Notes under the pieces: generated by a model | Seen by the model: only the letters and a program-made list of their open reading frames with translations | Database searches by the model: none | Told to the model about the DNA's origin: nothing | Program-made: the position numbers and the translations under genes | Part shown: positions 32,816 through 44,743 of the stretch, piece by piece | Numbering within the stretch: the stretch's first letter is position 1 | How the letters are laid out: each line of letters begins with the position of its first letter | Assembly (NCBI GenBank): GCA_916613615.1 | Contig: OU744730.1 | Coordinates: forward strand, 310,001 to 374,000 | DNA from: Steromphala cineraria | Lineage: Eukaryota > Mollusca > Gastropoda > Trochida > Trochidae | DNA: 64,000 nucleotides | Direction: 5' to 3'

Positions 32816-34629
32816 CTTTAGAAGAAATTTCTGTATTAATAACTGAACATCTTTGACTTTTCAAATTAAATATATTGTTAGAACATTGAGAGTTTATGGT
32901 TAACATCTTTTGTGAGGGAGGGGGGACAGAATATAAGCATTATCTTTCACAAGGTGGAATTTTTTATCCCTGAAAAACCTGAGCATTAACATTGTTTAGC
33001 AAATCTCAAAAGTAGTTTGATTGTTTGAGGTCTGAAATAGATATAAAAGTGTATTGATAAGTCTTCAACCTTTCTTGCAGCAGAATTCTGTTTTTCTATG
33101 GAATGCAATTAAGTTCATTGCATTTGAAGTTGTATCAATGGTTAATTTGAGTATACATTTACAAGCACAGACCATGAATATTTGAATTTGTTTTTATTAT
33201 TTTGAGATGTTATTTAGATTTTTTGGGGGGATCACATGTAACTAAATTTATCTAGTTTGACTGTACTGATCCTGCTACGTTGCCTACTGTGAGGTCACAC
33301 ACTGATCTATGTAATATCATTAGATGTAACTGTTTTACTTAAATTTTGATTAATACCTTTCTGAATAAGCACAACCAATATCTATTAACAGGAATTCTGT
33401 TTAATTAACATACATGGATATATATATATTTACCAATCTCACTAATTAGCCAGTAATTTTCTCAGCAGTCAGTCAGGAGAAGAACTAGAATATTGTCATT
33501 TTTTCTGTGCATTATTATGTTGACTATGATTAGTAATTTATAATAGCTAGTTAGCTACCTGTTTTGTTGTCATATTCCAATGTAGGTAGGTTGCCTGTGT
33601 GGTAGGAAAATATTTATGTAAGAGTTTACAGTTGTAGATTACAAACTGAAAGGTAGTATGTAGTAATTTACTGTTATATTCCTTCAATAATATTCATCAA
33701 GGACTCTATCCTATGTTTTTTAAAATATCATTTGTTTTTAACATGTAACTTTGAACTGAATTAGTATATGTGTTGTGATAATCAACTTTCATGGTTCTTA
33801 ACAGTGTTATTAACCTTAAAGATTTAGGTCTGAAATTGATTACTTAGAAAAGAACTGTATTGAGTAGAGTGCTCATAATTTCATCTGTTTTGGTATTCCT
33901 AATTGAAGGTAGATTATGATAAGTTATAGGAAAATATTGTTGTAAAAGTGTTTGATTTTATGCAGATTTAACATTCAGATGAATGTTACATGTCCAGTCA
34001 GGCCCAGCTTTAAAATTAGAAGGAACCAATTTAACTCAATATTGTATTTCATTACAATACACATTTAGAGTGGGAGTATGATGATGAGCAAATTTGGAAG
34101 TATATATCTTCTTTGTGTTTTTTAACATTGCATTATTTGTTTCAAATAATGTATTATATATTTGATTATGTGCATGATGATACATTATTTTCTTGATAAT
34201 AATCTTATTCTAACATATGTTAGTTGTGTTTTTATGATTCACCACATTGATAATACATCTTTATGTATATCAATAGTCTGTTTTTAAACATTATTTCACT
34301 GAAAAATGTTTCAAGGTGTTGGTACTTCCCAGTATTTTAAAAGTTAATTTCCTGGTATCTGTATTAACAAGGCCTTAATAAAACTACAATGTATACTGTG
34401 ACAAATATATTTCTTGACAGTGATAAAATGTAATTTACCTTAGAATACGTTTTACTTCCTTGAGATGTTACTTGGCATTACCAGCTGCTTGTTTAATACT
34501 CTGGCATTTATAGCCCTCGAATCATAATACATATCCATTGGAAAGATGTTTTTTAGGGAAAGAATAAGGCGAAGAATCAAGAGCAGTTGATTTGTTGTTT
34601 TTATCCAACTGTTATGTAATATCATGGGA
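32816..34629. other. AT-rich DNA, no gene seen
   Basis: Long AT-rich stretch upstream of the P-like exon. I looked for a THAP exon and for inverted ends matching DNA before 23298 and found neither. Confidence 0.5.
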
Positions 34630-34925
34630 TATAGTCATCGCCCTGTCCGTCCACAATCATGTAAATTCATAATTCAAAAGATGTTAGACCTTACCCAATG
34701 AAACCTGGTATGTGGATTTCTCAACATATGTAAATTGACTTTTTTGGAATTTCAACTTCTACAGATATATTTATATTTGAGGTATCCATGGAAATACAAG
34801 TTTGAATAAGGTTTGGGATTAAAATTTGAAAACTGTTAGACCTCACTCAATAAACCTTGGTAGGTGGGTAAGTCGGCATGTGAAGATATGCCTTTTGGTA
34901 TTTTCCACTTCTTCAACTTTTTAGC
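34630..34925 (-). repeat. Inverted relative of the 171-bp-core element
   Basis: Starts tatagtcatcgccctgtccgtcc, the reverse of the ending at 5632-5655. It contains two tandem-like units about 163 bp apart with gttagacct and caat.aacctgg. Same HINE/pearl-type layout as 5109-5660, more decayed. Confidence 0.5.
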
Positions 34926-35120
34926 TCATAAGGCCTGTAAGGCGCGATAGGTTAATGGCAAGGCATGGTGTGACTTTGGTGTCCATCATCCATCCTTGCG
35001 AATTTGTGCATTTTCAAATTATTCTCCAAAAGCATAAAACCTAGAAAGCTGATACTTTGTGTACAGACTCCTGAAGGCCACCCGAAGTGGCCTTGTGGCC
35101 CAAAATAAGGGTCACAGAAA
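34926..35120 (+). repeat. TTTAGCTCA-type repeat fragment
   Basis: tttagctcataaggcctgt, ggcatggtgt, 'aaagctgatactttgtgtacagact' in the family order. Confidence 0.55.
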
Positions 35121-35337
35121 ACTCACAGGGCCATGCCCAATCTACTTTGATTGTCTGCTCCATAAGTGTCGGCGGAGAAAGCTGAACTCATATGTACAGA
35201 CTCCTTAAAGGAAGTCACGGCTGGTCCAATTTCGGCTCGCTGTCAACACTACTCAACCAGGGTAATGAGCGCGTTATGTACTATTTTAGTTGCGTGTCGG
35301 GCTCACGTGACACAAACTGGGTCCAGCCCGGTTCGAA

Positions 35338-35415
35338 CCATCCTGTAAACCAAGCGACTCCTTTACTCTCGCTTTTGACGCGCTAAAGGATGAAGTCACC
35401 TGGTTTACAGGATGA
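35338..35415. repeat. Hairpin with 14-bp perfect stem
   Basis: catcctgtaaacca (35338-35351) pairs with tggtttacaggatg (35402-35415); inner bases pair partly (gactccttta / ctaaaggatgaagtc). A B-box-like ggttcgaacc lies just before it (35331-35340), so it may be the end of a tRNA-type SINE. Confidence 0.5.
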
Positions 35416-35781
35416 TTTCGAGCATGATCGCACCCTTAAAAATATATTCTTTACCTCAATATCGTAAGCAATTCTAACGAAAGTAATATCATTTGATTTA
35501 TCCTTTAGCATATTCAAAGGCTCTCCGTAACGCAATAAGCTAAATTCTCAATAGTCAGGCTGCATTTTATTAAATATTTTCTAGGGGATAAACATAGAGA
35601 ATGAAACATTTTTAGTCGGACGATTTCGTCCACAACTGCAACAACGTTCTGTCTAAGTAGTACTTTTCAACATATACTAGTATGACATATACAACTGTTT
35701 AGTTTCGTAAGTGTTTTTTAGTTCTAATATCCAAACGGCGGCGCTTGACAAGACATTGTAAGTTTTGATTATGGCTGGAGT

Positions 35782-35804
35782 ATTCGACTTTCCTAAAAGT
35801 GTTG
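35782..35804 (+). repeat. Left TIR core, copy 2
   Basis: 23 bp, exact inverted match of 41648-41670. Confidence 0.85.
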
Positions 35805-35878
35805 TTACCTCCCTTTAAAAAATATTTTAGAGTTATGCCCCTTGACGTTGTCCGTTTCCGGTGAGTACTCGCAACAAT

Positions 35879-38018
35879 ATGGCGGCCGAATATGACGTTA
35901 GTGATGTGGATTTTAATCAAATGACTGTCAAACAGTTGAGGAATTACCTTAGAGAACGAAACCAAAAGGTAACGGGTGTTAAAGATGAACTTATTGAACG
36001 TGCACGGGGTGCTCATGCACTGAAATTAAAGAAAACTACCCAAGTTTCAGACGTTGTCGACACAGACGTGAAACAGTCAGTTTTATCAAAGCTTCGTACA
36101 CCAGGTGGTTTTGATATGCCCGATCCCAGTTGCTTAAACAGCGGATGGACAGATAACTTTGATTTGTTGCCTGAATTTAACGAAAGAGACATGTACAACT
36201 ATCTTGTTTTAAGCACTCATCGGAGTGTTGATAGCAAGCCGTTGAAGGCTATTCGCCAGCTAAAGGCCGCCATCTTTTATGAAGACAGACACGTACATAG
36301 TGTCGCTATTCACACTATTACTGATGGATGCGACCACATGTTCGTCAAGTGTGATGTTATACCATCTCTGCCAACAACAGATAAAGGAAACAACCCCGAT
36401 CATCACGTTTGGGTGTGCCTATCGAAAGTGACAGGTCGTGTTCATTCAGCTTACTGTACATGTGCAGCCGGGTAAGTCTACTGCAGTACAGCTCATGTAA
36501 TATATTGCACCAAACAACTTTCTGTATTTTTCATTTTTAATTCTAATGTTTGTATAATTAAAATTATTAGAGATAAAAAAAATACTTTATCTTTATATTA
36601 ATCCGAAAATGGTGCTATTAAGTAAGTACACAATTAATTGGCACTGATAATCAATCACTGATACTGTTTTGCGAATTATGTTTAATTTTGCCACCCAAAT
36701 CATCATAATTAAGCTTAATGACGCTATCACAGTGAGTATACATACATTACCTTCCTATGTTGAATGAGGTAAAAAATAAGGTAGATATATTTTGTGTTTC
36801 AGGGCTGGTGAATCTTGCAACCATGTTGCGGCTCTGCTGTATGCGTTAGTGGACATATCTCAGAAGAAGACTGATGGAGAGTCCTGTACTTCAAGACAAT
36901 GCAAGTGGATCATCCCTAGAGCCAGAAAACTTGCTCCCTTAACATCTGACAATTTGAATCTCATGTCAAGTGGCAGAAAGAGTATCTTGAAGAGAAAGAT
37001 AGAAGAAACCATCACCCATCAAGAGCCATCATTAACGGAATGTCTTCCCAACTCTGGTATGCCTCAAACAACTATAAATGTAGAACGGTTTCGAAACAGA
37101 CTGTGTACTAGTGAATCTAGAAGAAATGTGGATATGTCTTAACTACTTCCAATTATTCTGATCCAGATGTTAACGATATTCAAGCTGAGAGCGCATGTCT
37201 TCCACAACTACCAGTACTTGATAAGTGCTTTTGCGATCATGTTGATCTTTCGTCAGATAATTGCCAGGACGTTTTCCAAAATTATTTCGAAAGCATTAAA
37301 GTTTCTGAAATGGATGCAGCCACAATTGAGAGGACAACAAAAGCAAGAACAGTGGAAGGAGGCCAGGAAGGAGAGGATCACTAGTTCAGATTTCGGCAAG
37401 GTCTGTGTTCGAAGATCGTCTACTGAACCTGACAGACTGGTCCATCATGTTCTCTGATATGGGAAAGAGTTTTCATCGGTTCACACTAAGTGGGGCATTA
37501 CGCATGAGGCAGCCGCGAGACAACTTTATACTCTCAGGATGACACAAACCCACCATGACATGAAGGTATCACAATGTGGACTGATTGTTAACCCCATGTA
37601 TCCTTATTTAGGAGCTAGTCCTGATGGGCTTGTATGTTGTGAAAACTGTGAACATTGCAAATCACCTCAAGGACTTCTAGAGATCAAATGCCCTTCTGCT
37701 CTGCGAGATTTAACCCCACAGGATGCTGCATTGCACACAGATTTCTTTTGCACGGTTGATGGACACAACAATTTAAAACTTAAAGAAAATCATCCATATT
37801 TCTTTCAGGTTCAAGGTCAAATGGCAATAACACAGAGAAAGTGGGTTGACTTTGTTGTTTGGACATTGAAGGGCATGTCAATTCAAAGAATTAAGTTCGA
37901 TGAATTCAAGTGGGAGGAAATGTGTCAAAAACTTAGAAGCTTCTACTTGACAGCGATTGTGCCAGAACTGTTTTCAAGACGTGTGTATCGTGGATTTAAA
38001 CCATGCCCCTTAGCTTGA
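35879..38018 (+). pseudogene. SAP-SWIM-YqaJ nuclease-like protein, copy 2 (broken)
   Basis: Start ATG at 35879 (MAAEYDVSDVDF). A canonical SAP motif follows (QMTVKQLRNYLRERN, GVKDELIERAR). Exon 1 ends at 36471 with HVWVCLSK and the CTC pair of the SWIM finger; intron 36472-36802; exon 2 supplies CNHVAALLYAL. The intron cuts the finger at the same place as in copy 1. The YqaJ domain has RITSSDFG, LGASPDGL, LLEIKCPS, VQGQMAIT and runs to PELFSRRVY near the end. Faults: frame changes near 37140 and 37340 and an in-frame TGA at 37455; the pieces on either side of the TGA share a frame. SAP would bind AT-rich DNA, SWIM zinc, and YqaJ resembles RecE/lambda exonuclease (family knowledge). Activity in this copy is not expected. 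Confidence 0.8.
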
Positions 38019-39115
38019 AATGTCACAAGATAAAAACTTCCTTTCAACCTTTTGTTATAAGTAACAAAGTTGTCTAATGTATTGATGTTATCTTCAGTGC
38101 TGATAAACTAAAACTGGTGTATGTGTATTGTATACCTTGTTGCCCATTAACCTGTCTTAAGTTAATTGAACAATGAGCATTCTACAAATTGAGAACTTAT
38201 TAACTGTCACTATCATATCATGACATTTGATCATCATGATACATGAACAATGAAAGACAAAACTATGATCACTTTAATTGGTCTCATTTTGTAAATTTGT
38301 ATTTGAATGTTGTTATGACATTAGGAGAGCTTACAGTTTCCTTTTTATATTACTTACACTGAATATATTCTGTGTTTACTAAGATAACATGTCTTCTAGT
38401 GAAGGAGCAGGTAATTTGACTCATTATTGCACAGTGTTAACCAAATGTCAGTGAAAACTAGAGAGAATAAAAAACAAAGTTTCAGCTGAAATCAGGTTAA
38501 AATGAGACTTTATTGCTGTCCTTATGACTCATTAGTGATGACGATGATACAATGACTGACGACAAGTATGTTTGAAAACATTTGATTAAGATATCATTGA
38601 CACATTTATAAATGATAACACAATAAATAAACTCTATTGAGAATTGTGCTTCAATAAGTAAAATGTGATATTAACAAACATTTTCTTAAAACAGTAGCGA
38701 TAAGATTTTAAATACAAATAAATATTATCCTGAAAATTCCAACATTTACAACAGATTAGTTGATTAGCTGTAGGCTTATTCATAAATATAAGTCATGTTA
38801 TGTTATGCATATTTTTAAAATTACAGTTTATAATTTGGCCATGTGGCCCAAAGTAAACGGAATAGCCCTTATCGTGCCCACTGGTATATGTCATGTACAC
38901 AAGGTTTGTGATATCCATGGATAGTTTACATGAATAAAATTATTTCAATTAATACAGGTTTGAGTTATAAACCACGTTGTTAGTTGTGTGACTTCGTTCA
39001 GTTGAACTGCACTTAAGATATATGTTCTGTGAGTTGATTGAAAAACATTTCAGTTATGTATGTGTTCAGTTTCTAGAGTTTAATACTCACAAGGTCAAAC
39101 AAACGTCATTATTCA

Positions 39116-41546
39116 TCAGGCTAAACAGTGTTCATCAACTGTGTCACAATCATGTGGATTTAGTGGTGGAAGTAATGTGGTCAGTGCATTGCAAATTTTC
39201 CAAATTTTGTTCACAGATTTGGATATAGTAATAGGGATGATGCCTTGCAATATTCTAAAGTTTTTAACCCTTTCCATATGTCTCTCCACATGTATTCTCA
39301 AATTTGCAATTCTTCTGGTCTTTTGAATTTCTTCTAAGGAGAGCTGTTTTCTCTTTCTTTTAAGGGGAGGAATAATCAAATGTAAACCTTTTGGGGTTGT
39401 CAAATCGGATATGAGAAAACCTTTATCTGCCATAACTGCATCACCAAATTCACACAAGTTTAAAATACCAGATTCAATAGTGATTTGTTTGTCACTTATA
39501 GCTCCAGACCACAGATCTGACACAAAACTCACTACACCATTTGGAGTTACTCCAATTAAACCCTTGAATGTTATGTGGCTTTGTAATGACTATACATTTG
39601 GGATTGTCTAGCAATAGAATATGGCTTTTCAGAGAATATTTCCGTACAATCAATCACAACACGAGTCTCGGGGCATAGATCTTTGAACCCTTTTGGCATA
39701 GTAGCATCAATAATATTTCTTTTTGGCCAAGATATCAAAAACGACAAATTATTGTACATGAGGTTAATCCATCTATTAATAACCTGAGCGCAAGTGGATC
39801 TGGAAACATGACATCTATTAGCAATATCTACTATCAATAACCCTAGTCTTAGCCTCATCAGAACCATGAAAAACTGATCAATTAATGACAATGATTTTGG
39901 TCTACCAAATTTTGAAGAGGGATAATCCCTCTCGTAAGCCTCAGACAGTTCATCAAATAAACACGAAAACGTATGTCCATCGTTCAATCCAGTGTAGAAG
40001 TTAACAAGCTCGGGATCTTTCTGTATGTCGGCAAATGTTAATGATGGGAGCAGCCCCTGTGTTGCTTCTTCACAAGTGTGACTGGAGTCAGTCTGAATAC
40101 CCACAGTGCTCGTTGGTGTTGGGTCCTTTCTCCGACTGTAGATTGCTTCCAGGAAACTGTCGTCTGTCTGGGTGGAAGCTGTGCACACCTCTGTAGCTGG
40201 TGTCTGACAGAAGGCGTTCCTGTGTAGGGAAATGCTATCCTCTGGTATTGGCCCACAGTAATCATGTAGAAGGACTGATAACTCGTCAAATGATCTGCAG
40301 ATAAAATTAAACATGCAAAATTATTAATTAACCCAAAATGATTCTTCTAAGGAAGGAGACAACTTGTCAGAAAAACAATAAGTGCTATTAAATAAAACCA
40401 TGAATACTTTGTCATGGTGGATACATTTTAGATTAGACACTAAATAAGCCATGGTTATATCTGTCAATTGATTTATTTTATCCTTACATTCCCAGACCAC
40501 CGCATACCAGTTTAAAAAATAGTGGGTGCTTAATTAAGTCCTTTGTGTTTTTGGACTGAGAAATCGAGTACAACATAATTATTATTGTCTGCACATCTTT
40601 CTGCATATTACAGTGTTTATCACTAAGTCTCACATTCAGCTAACACAGAAATATAGGGATTAATTTTTTTTATTATTTACAACTAACCTATTTCTTTGAC
40701 AAATTGAAGTTTGGACCTCTACATCACTGTCATCATCACAATCAGGATTATCATCACTGGCATCTACATCATCAAGGGAAACTGCCTCAGTTTGTTCCTG
40801 TGACCTGTCATCATTCATCTGTAGAAAAATAGAAAATTGAATTATTGAAAGATAACATTATCCTTATATTTGAAAAATATTGAAATACAAATAAATTATT
40901 GCAATTTTTGATTGAGTAAATTCAATTTGGCCAAACTATTTTTTTCTTCAATATAATCTTAATTTTTTAAACAATTAATATTCTTAACCGTTTACCACAA
41001 AGGTGTTGACTACCTGAATATCGATTGAGCATCCTGTCTAAAAAGGTCATGGGTAAGATATATTTCCACACACATTTAGCCTAAAAATATAATAAATATA
41101 AAATAAAAATATAATAATGATAATGCGCTATTAACGTACTTTGAAAATAAAAGCTGTGTCTAATCTTATCAAAGGACTCACACTTTCACTATGCAGTAGT
41201 ACCGTCAGTAATACTAAAAAAAATGTCAATGCGGAAGTAAAAAATTATTTATTTTGGTAAGCTAAAATGATTTACCATTGATGTCATGATTGAAGACTAA
41301 TAAAATATATTGTAGCAAATTGTTTCAAACAAATAAAAACTTACAGAATGGCTGCTGAAAATCTTGTTGGGAAAGATTGATGGTACGTTGACATGCGAAG
41401 ATGGCCCCGTCGAACGAACGAAATGGTCTGAGCAAAGCCTCGTGTGCCTGTCGTAGTGTTTTCCGGGACGAATGAAGAGAAATAATTCTTGATTCCACTT
41501 GCTTTCCACGATGATTGCTGCACACGCAACAGTACTGTGTGCCCAT
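39116..41546 (-). pseudogene. THAP + DDE_4-type transposase, copy 2 (broken)
   Basis: Three exons. Exon 1 (41546-41345) starts MGTQYCCVCSN and has the closing LCSDHF of a THAP finger, but two frame changes and a missing middle (no W-x2-A region) ruin it; donor gtaagt. Exon 2 (40818-40687) begins after ctacag and encodes an acidic linker (DDVDASDDNPDCDDD). Exon 3 (40294-39116) has LMRLRLGLLIVDIANRC (HTH_4-like), the first D in VIDCTEIF, then after a one-base loss near 39572 the second D in MADKGF and the E in HVERHMERV, ending near DEHCLA. Triad residues are all present. Its C-terminal KNFRILQGII shows what the interrupted end of copy 1 should look like. Confidence 0.8.
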
Positions 41547-41647
41547 TTCGCGCTATCTTGACCTGACGTGAACGTCATCGAGTACTCACAGGAAGTGCTA
41601 ACTTCAAAATTGAAGAGCAAAATTCAAGAGGGATAACTCTAAACGGC

Positions 41648-41670
41648 CAACACTTTTAGGAAAGTCGAAT
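41648..41670 (-). repeat. Right TIR core, copy 2
   Basis: 23 bp, exact inverted match of 35782-35804. Confidence 0.85.
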
Positions 41671-41691
41671 TGACAAACCGCCATAAAACTC

Positions 41692-42084
41692 ACTCTGTTT
41701 CCTTCGCCGACAGAATGTCTAGCTCAATAAACCAAATAAACTAAATAACCGAATGAAAGTTTCATTGTCCGGAATTTTTTTTTATAATTGAATACTTCCA
41801 ATATTGTACCGATGTGCTCAAATGCATTGTTTTGGACAACATATTCATAAGAAATAGTACTGAATGTTGCACAGTTTTAAGTAAAACATTATCCTAAGTA
41901 TGAAAACAACGCTAGTTTAGAAACTCGCACACGGTTGAACATATCGCGCTTGTATGGCAAGTAGTGGCGAGTTGCGCAAAGCAAACAGCACTGAGTAGGG
42001 ATGACGCTGTGAGATTCCCGACTCACTGTGACCTAATTAATTTTCTCTTTCCAGTGTTTTATTACGAGCCATGACCATCTTTTT
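41692..42084. other. No gene seen
   Basis: Ordinary AT-rich flank of copy 2 with a slightly GC-richer patch near 41930-42020. Nothing supported. Confidence 0.4.
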
Positions 42085-42225
42085 AATTAGGATTATGATT
42101 TGCTGTTTTGGTGATCCTTTGGCTCTTAAAAGTGCTTGGTTAACCTTTGGATCCAATACCCTAAATTATTAATATTTAATATGAAAACTGATGAGGTACA
42201 GAGCTAAGGGCTCTATTTTTTACTG
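42085..42225 (+). repeat. TTTAGCTCA-type repeat fragment (3' part)
   Basis: ttaggattatgatttgctg, 'ttttggtgatcc' and the ending gatgaggtacagagctaagg match the family seen at 5703 and 17482. A smaller piece with ggcctgtaggctcatctgg and ggcatggcatggtc lies at 42602-42660. Confidence 0.55.
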
Positions 42226-42983
42226 TTTGCATGGAAATTCACATTAATGAGGACCCGTGGGATATATCTTCTTCCGTTGGTTTATGTCTGAATTCTATTT
42301 TTGTGTATCAAGAAAGGAGTGCAGTATTCTCGTGTTATCTAAATTTCAAAACACTTGTCCATCCAATTTTTTGTGATAAAATAATATATGCGAGGAGGCT
42401 TATAGCTGATTTAATAATCTAAATATTCTGAATATTTACAGATAACAAATTTAAGAATGTTTGTAAGTATAGTGTATGGCTTTGCATCACAATACTGTAT
42501 GTATTCCCTTTATCTTTATTTTGATTGATCAATTTGTGTAAAAAAACCTCATGCAGCATAACAGCTGCATAGTTTGTGAGGATTCATTGTTTGTTATAAA
42601 CTAATTATTTTCATTATAGCCTAACAGGCCTGTAGGCTCATCTGGCATGGCATGGTCTTAATACTTATATATTACAATCTTCTCCCTTCAGGACTGATAT
42701 TTCAATGTGATAAACTTTGCACCAACTGTATTAATCAATAAGTGTAGGGCTTTGTTGGTAGACATAATTATTAAGCTGTTTGTAAATGTATGAATATTAA
42801 ACGTGAACGGTCTTATTGGCTTATGGCATATGGCTGTCAAAAACATTTGACACTTTAAACTTCTTTTAATCCAATAACTCTTAAAAACAGAATCTGGTGT
42901 CCAGGTACATTTTGTAAGGGGAATTATTAATTGTAGTTTCAGTAACATTGAACATGTTGCATCAAAAAGTTTGGGTTTTTTTA

Positions 42984-43090
42984 AATTCATTTCTTGGGAA
43001 AAGTGTATTCAAAACTGGTTTTATATTCATTTCTTTGGAAAAGTTTAATCAAAAACTGTTTTTTTATTCATTTCTAAGGAAAAACAAAGT
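42984..43090. repeat. Imperfect tandem repeat, three ~40-45-bp units
   Basis: attcatttctt.ggaaaa.. followed by tcaaaac(t)g is repeated three times with small indels. Confidence 0.6.
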
Positions 43091-43295
43091 CAATTAAATC
43101 TTAAATGTGTGCATGTATTTAGCAAAAAAGTAAGAAGTGGTAGAGTTTTTTTACTCATGATGAGGGCATAAAGTCATAAAAACTTTTGCTGTCTGCCAAC
43201 ACTTTAGCAAGCAATTTAGAATAAATAAGATAATTACAACCTTATTCTATATGTTCTATAAATATTTTGTTTTGATATGTCAATATGGTTTATAC

Positions 43296-43447
43296 CACAG
43301 GAAATTGAGAATAATCAAACATAATGTTATAACAATCAATTATAAAGTCAAAATACGAAGCAGGGGGAGTATATTTTATCTGCTTCGTATTTTGACTTTA
43401 TAATTGATTGTTATAACATTATATTTGATTATTCTCAATTTCCTGTG
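43296..43447. repeat. Near-perfect 68-bp palindrome
   Basis: Arms 43296-43363 and 43380-43447 are inverted copies with a single mismatch around a 16-base loop (43364-43379). As RNA it would make a 68-bp hairpin; as DNA it could extrude a cruciform. It could be a fold-back MITE or a very young inverted duplication. Confidence 0.9.
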
Positions 43448-43497
43448 CAGTAGGCCTACCAATCGATCTAAAATTACATGTTTATGCAAACAATCAT

Positions 43498-43689
43498 CTT
43501 CCTACGCAGAGCCTAAAAGGCCAGTTTCCAAACTGTCATGTTGTGCCTTGCTGCAGAGACTTTACTTTTCTGTGCTGCTAAAGTGCCTACAGAGTAGAGA
43601 GCAAGCACAGAAAACTCAAGCCTATGCAGCAAGGCATAAAATGACAGTTTGCAATTGGAAACTGGCATTTTAGGCTCTGCATAGGAAGA
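43498..43689. repeat. Second large imperfect palindrome
   Basis: Left arm from cttcctacgcagagcctaaa, right arm ending ttaggctctgcataggaag; arms are ~80-90 bp with scattered mismatches (cagtttcc/ggaaactg, tgccttgctgca/tgcagcaaggca). It lies 50 bp from the palindrome at 43296-43447. Confidence 0.85.
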
Positions 43690-43979
43690 TGGCAAACAAT
43701 ACACTCAAACATAAATCAATAGATCTACAAGAGGACATGTCTACATCGTACTGTCTTTAAATCAAAAGGTCAAGTGAATAGATTGACTTACCAGTTTTTC
43801 GCTCAAATATTGTCAGCTGTCTTCCGGTTCCAAGCTCTGCACAGCGCCTACAACCTTGATTCCACGAGCATTTCTACCTCTGTTGGAGAGTTCCAAATTT
43901 TTTCTCCTTTTTTTTACATCTTTTTCTACGACTACGGATAATCGGGTCGAGTATGAAGATGTTTTACCGTCTAATTTTA

Positions 43980-44056
43980 AAACTTTTTATGTATACTTTT
44001 AATTGAAATATTCAATTTTAACAAATAAAACATCGAAAAAACGTGCTACTGCCCCT
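43980..44056 (-). mobile_element. TTAA-MITE family A, right end only
   Basis: The end cgtgctactgcccct at 44042-44056 is followed by TTAA (44057-44060). Its left end was not found. Same end as 57549-57904. Confidence 0.6.
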
Positions 44057-44074
44057 TTAACATTTTGGAATGAT

Positions 44075-44545
44075 AGTGTTCTATCTCCATTTATTTGTTA
44101 AAAATGCTATTTTATTCCTGATAACTACTTGAAAGTTGATGAAAGAAATGTTATACTGATATTAAGCCTATAGGTAAGTTTCTTTAACTGTATTTTACTT
44201 GCATTTTGTCAAAATACTCATGACTATGCCATCCTTCCTTTGTGATCTTCAGGATCATAAGGTTATATATCCATGCGACTTGGAATCATAGGGTTCTATC
44301 TCCAGGTCACATGATCTTGTTCAGAGCTGTGATTGGATGTTGACATAGAACCTTCTGTTTCTGGGGGACATTTAAGTTTTTGGACATAGAACCATATAAT
44401 TTTTTGGAAAAAAGAGCTTCAGATTAAAGATATGGACTTGAAACTGTTATTTAATCTTGCAGAAATACTAATCATTAACAAAAAAAGGAAAACATCAATT
44501 TTCACGAAAAGTGGACATAGAACCTTCTGTTTCTCAGGCAACGAC
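44075..44545. repeat. Region with recurring ACATAGAACC motif
   Basis: acatagaacc(ttctgtttct) occurs at about 44343, 44384 and 44516, and its inverse gttctatctcca at 44080 and 44293. This suggests a decayed repeat with internal duplications; borders unclear. Confidence 0.35.
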
Positions 44546-44743
44546 TAGTTTAATCATCTCAGCTACAGCCTAATAATTCTTTTAAAATGTTTATTATCTA
44601 GGGAACGGATTCAATTTGATGTGCATGTTACAAAAGTAACATATGTTAATTTCACATAAAATATTCGGTTGCATTAGGAAAAATCAATGTCACAGTTATT
44701 GTTTGCATTACAAAATCCACCCTGTTCGTTACACTTCATTTAA

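Larger units (their letters stand above)
35762..41691. mobile_element. Two-gene DNA transposon, copy 2 (SAP-SWIM-YqaJ + THAP-DDE transposase)
   Basis: Inverted ends extend over ~70 bp with gaps: gt.agtttt..tatggc outermost, a perfect 23-bp core (35782-35804 / 41648-41670, containing gactttcctaaaagtg), then tagagttat.ccc (35828 / 41641) and a sub-terminal cttcc.gtgagtactcg (35855-35871 / 41579-41594). Inside, SAP-SWIM-YqaJ runs right and THAP-DDE runs left, tail to tail, with a 1.1-kb AT-rich spacer (38019-39115) in which I see nothing. It has the same gene order as copy 1 but is inverted on the chromosome and diverged in protein sequence, so it is a separate family member and not a local duplication. 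No target duplication was read with confidence. Confidence 0.8.

Noticed and set aside
22900..34600. Terminal inverted repeats for the P-like/PHD pair
   Set aside because: I compared the flanks by eye and found no convincing inverted match, so the pair is not called a bounded element.
44075..44545. TTAA-type MITE built on ACATAGAACC
   Set aside because: The motif recurs in both directions, but no paired termini or flanking duplication could be fixed.
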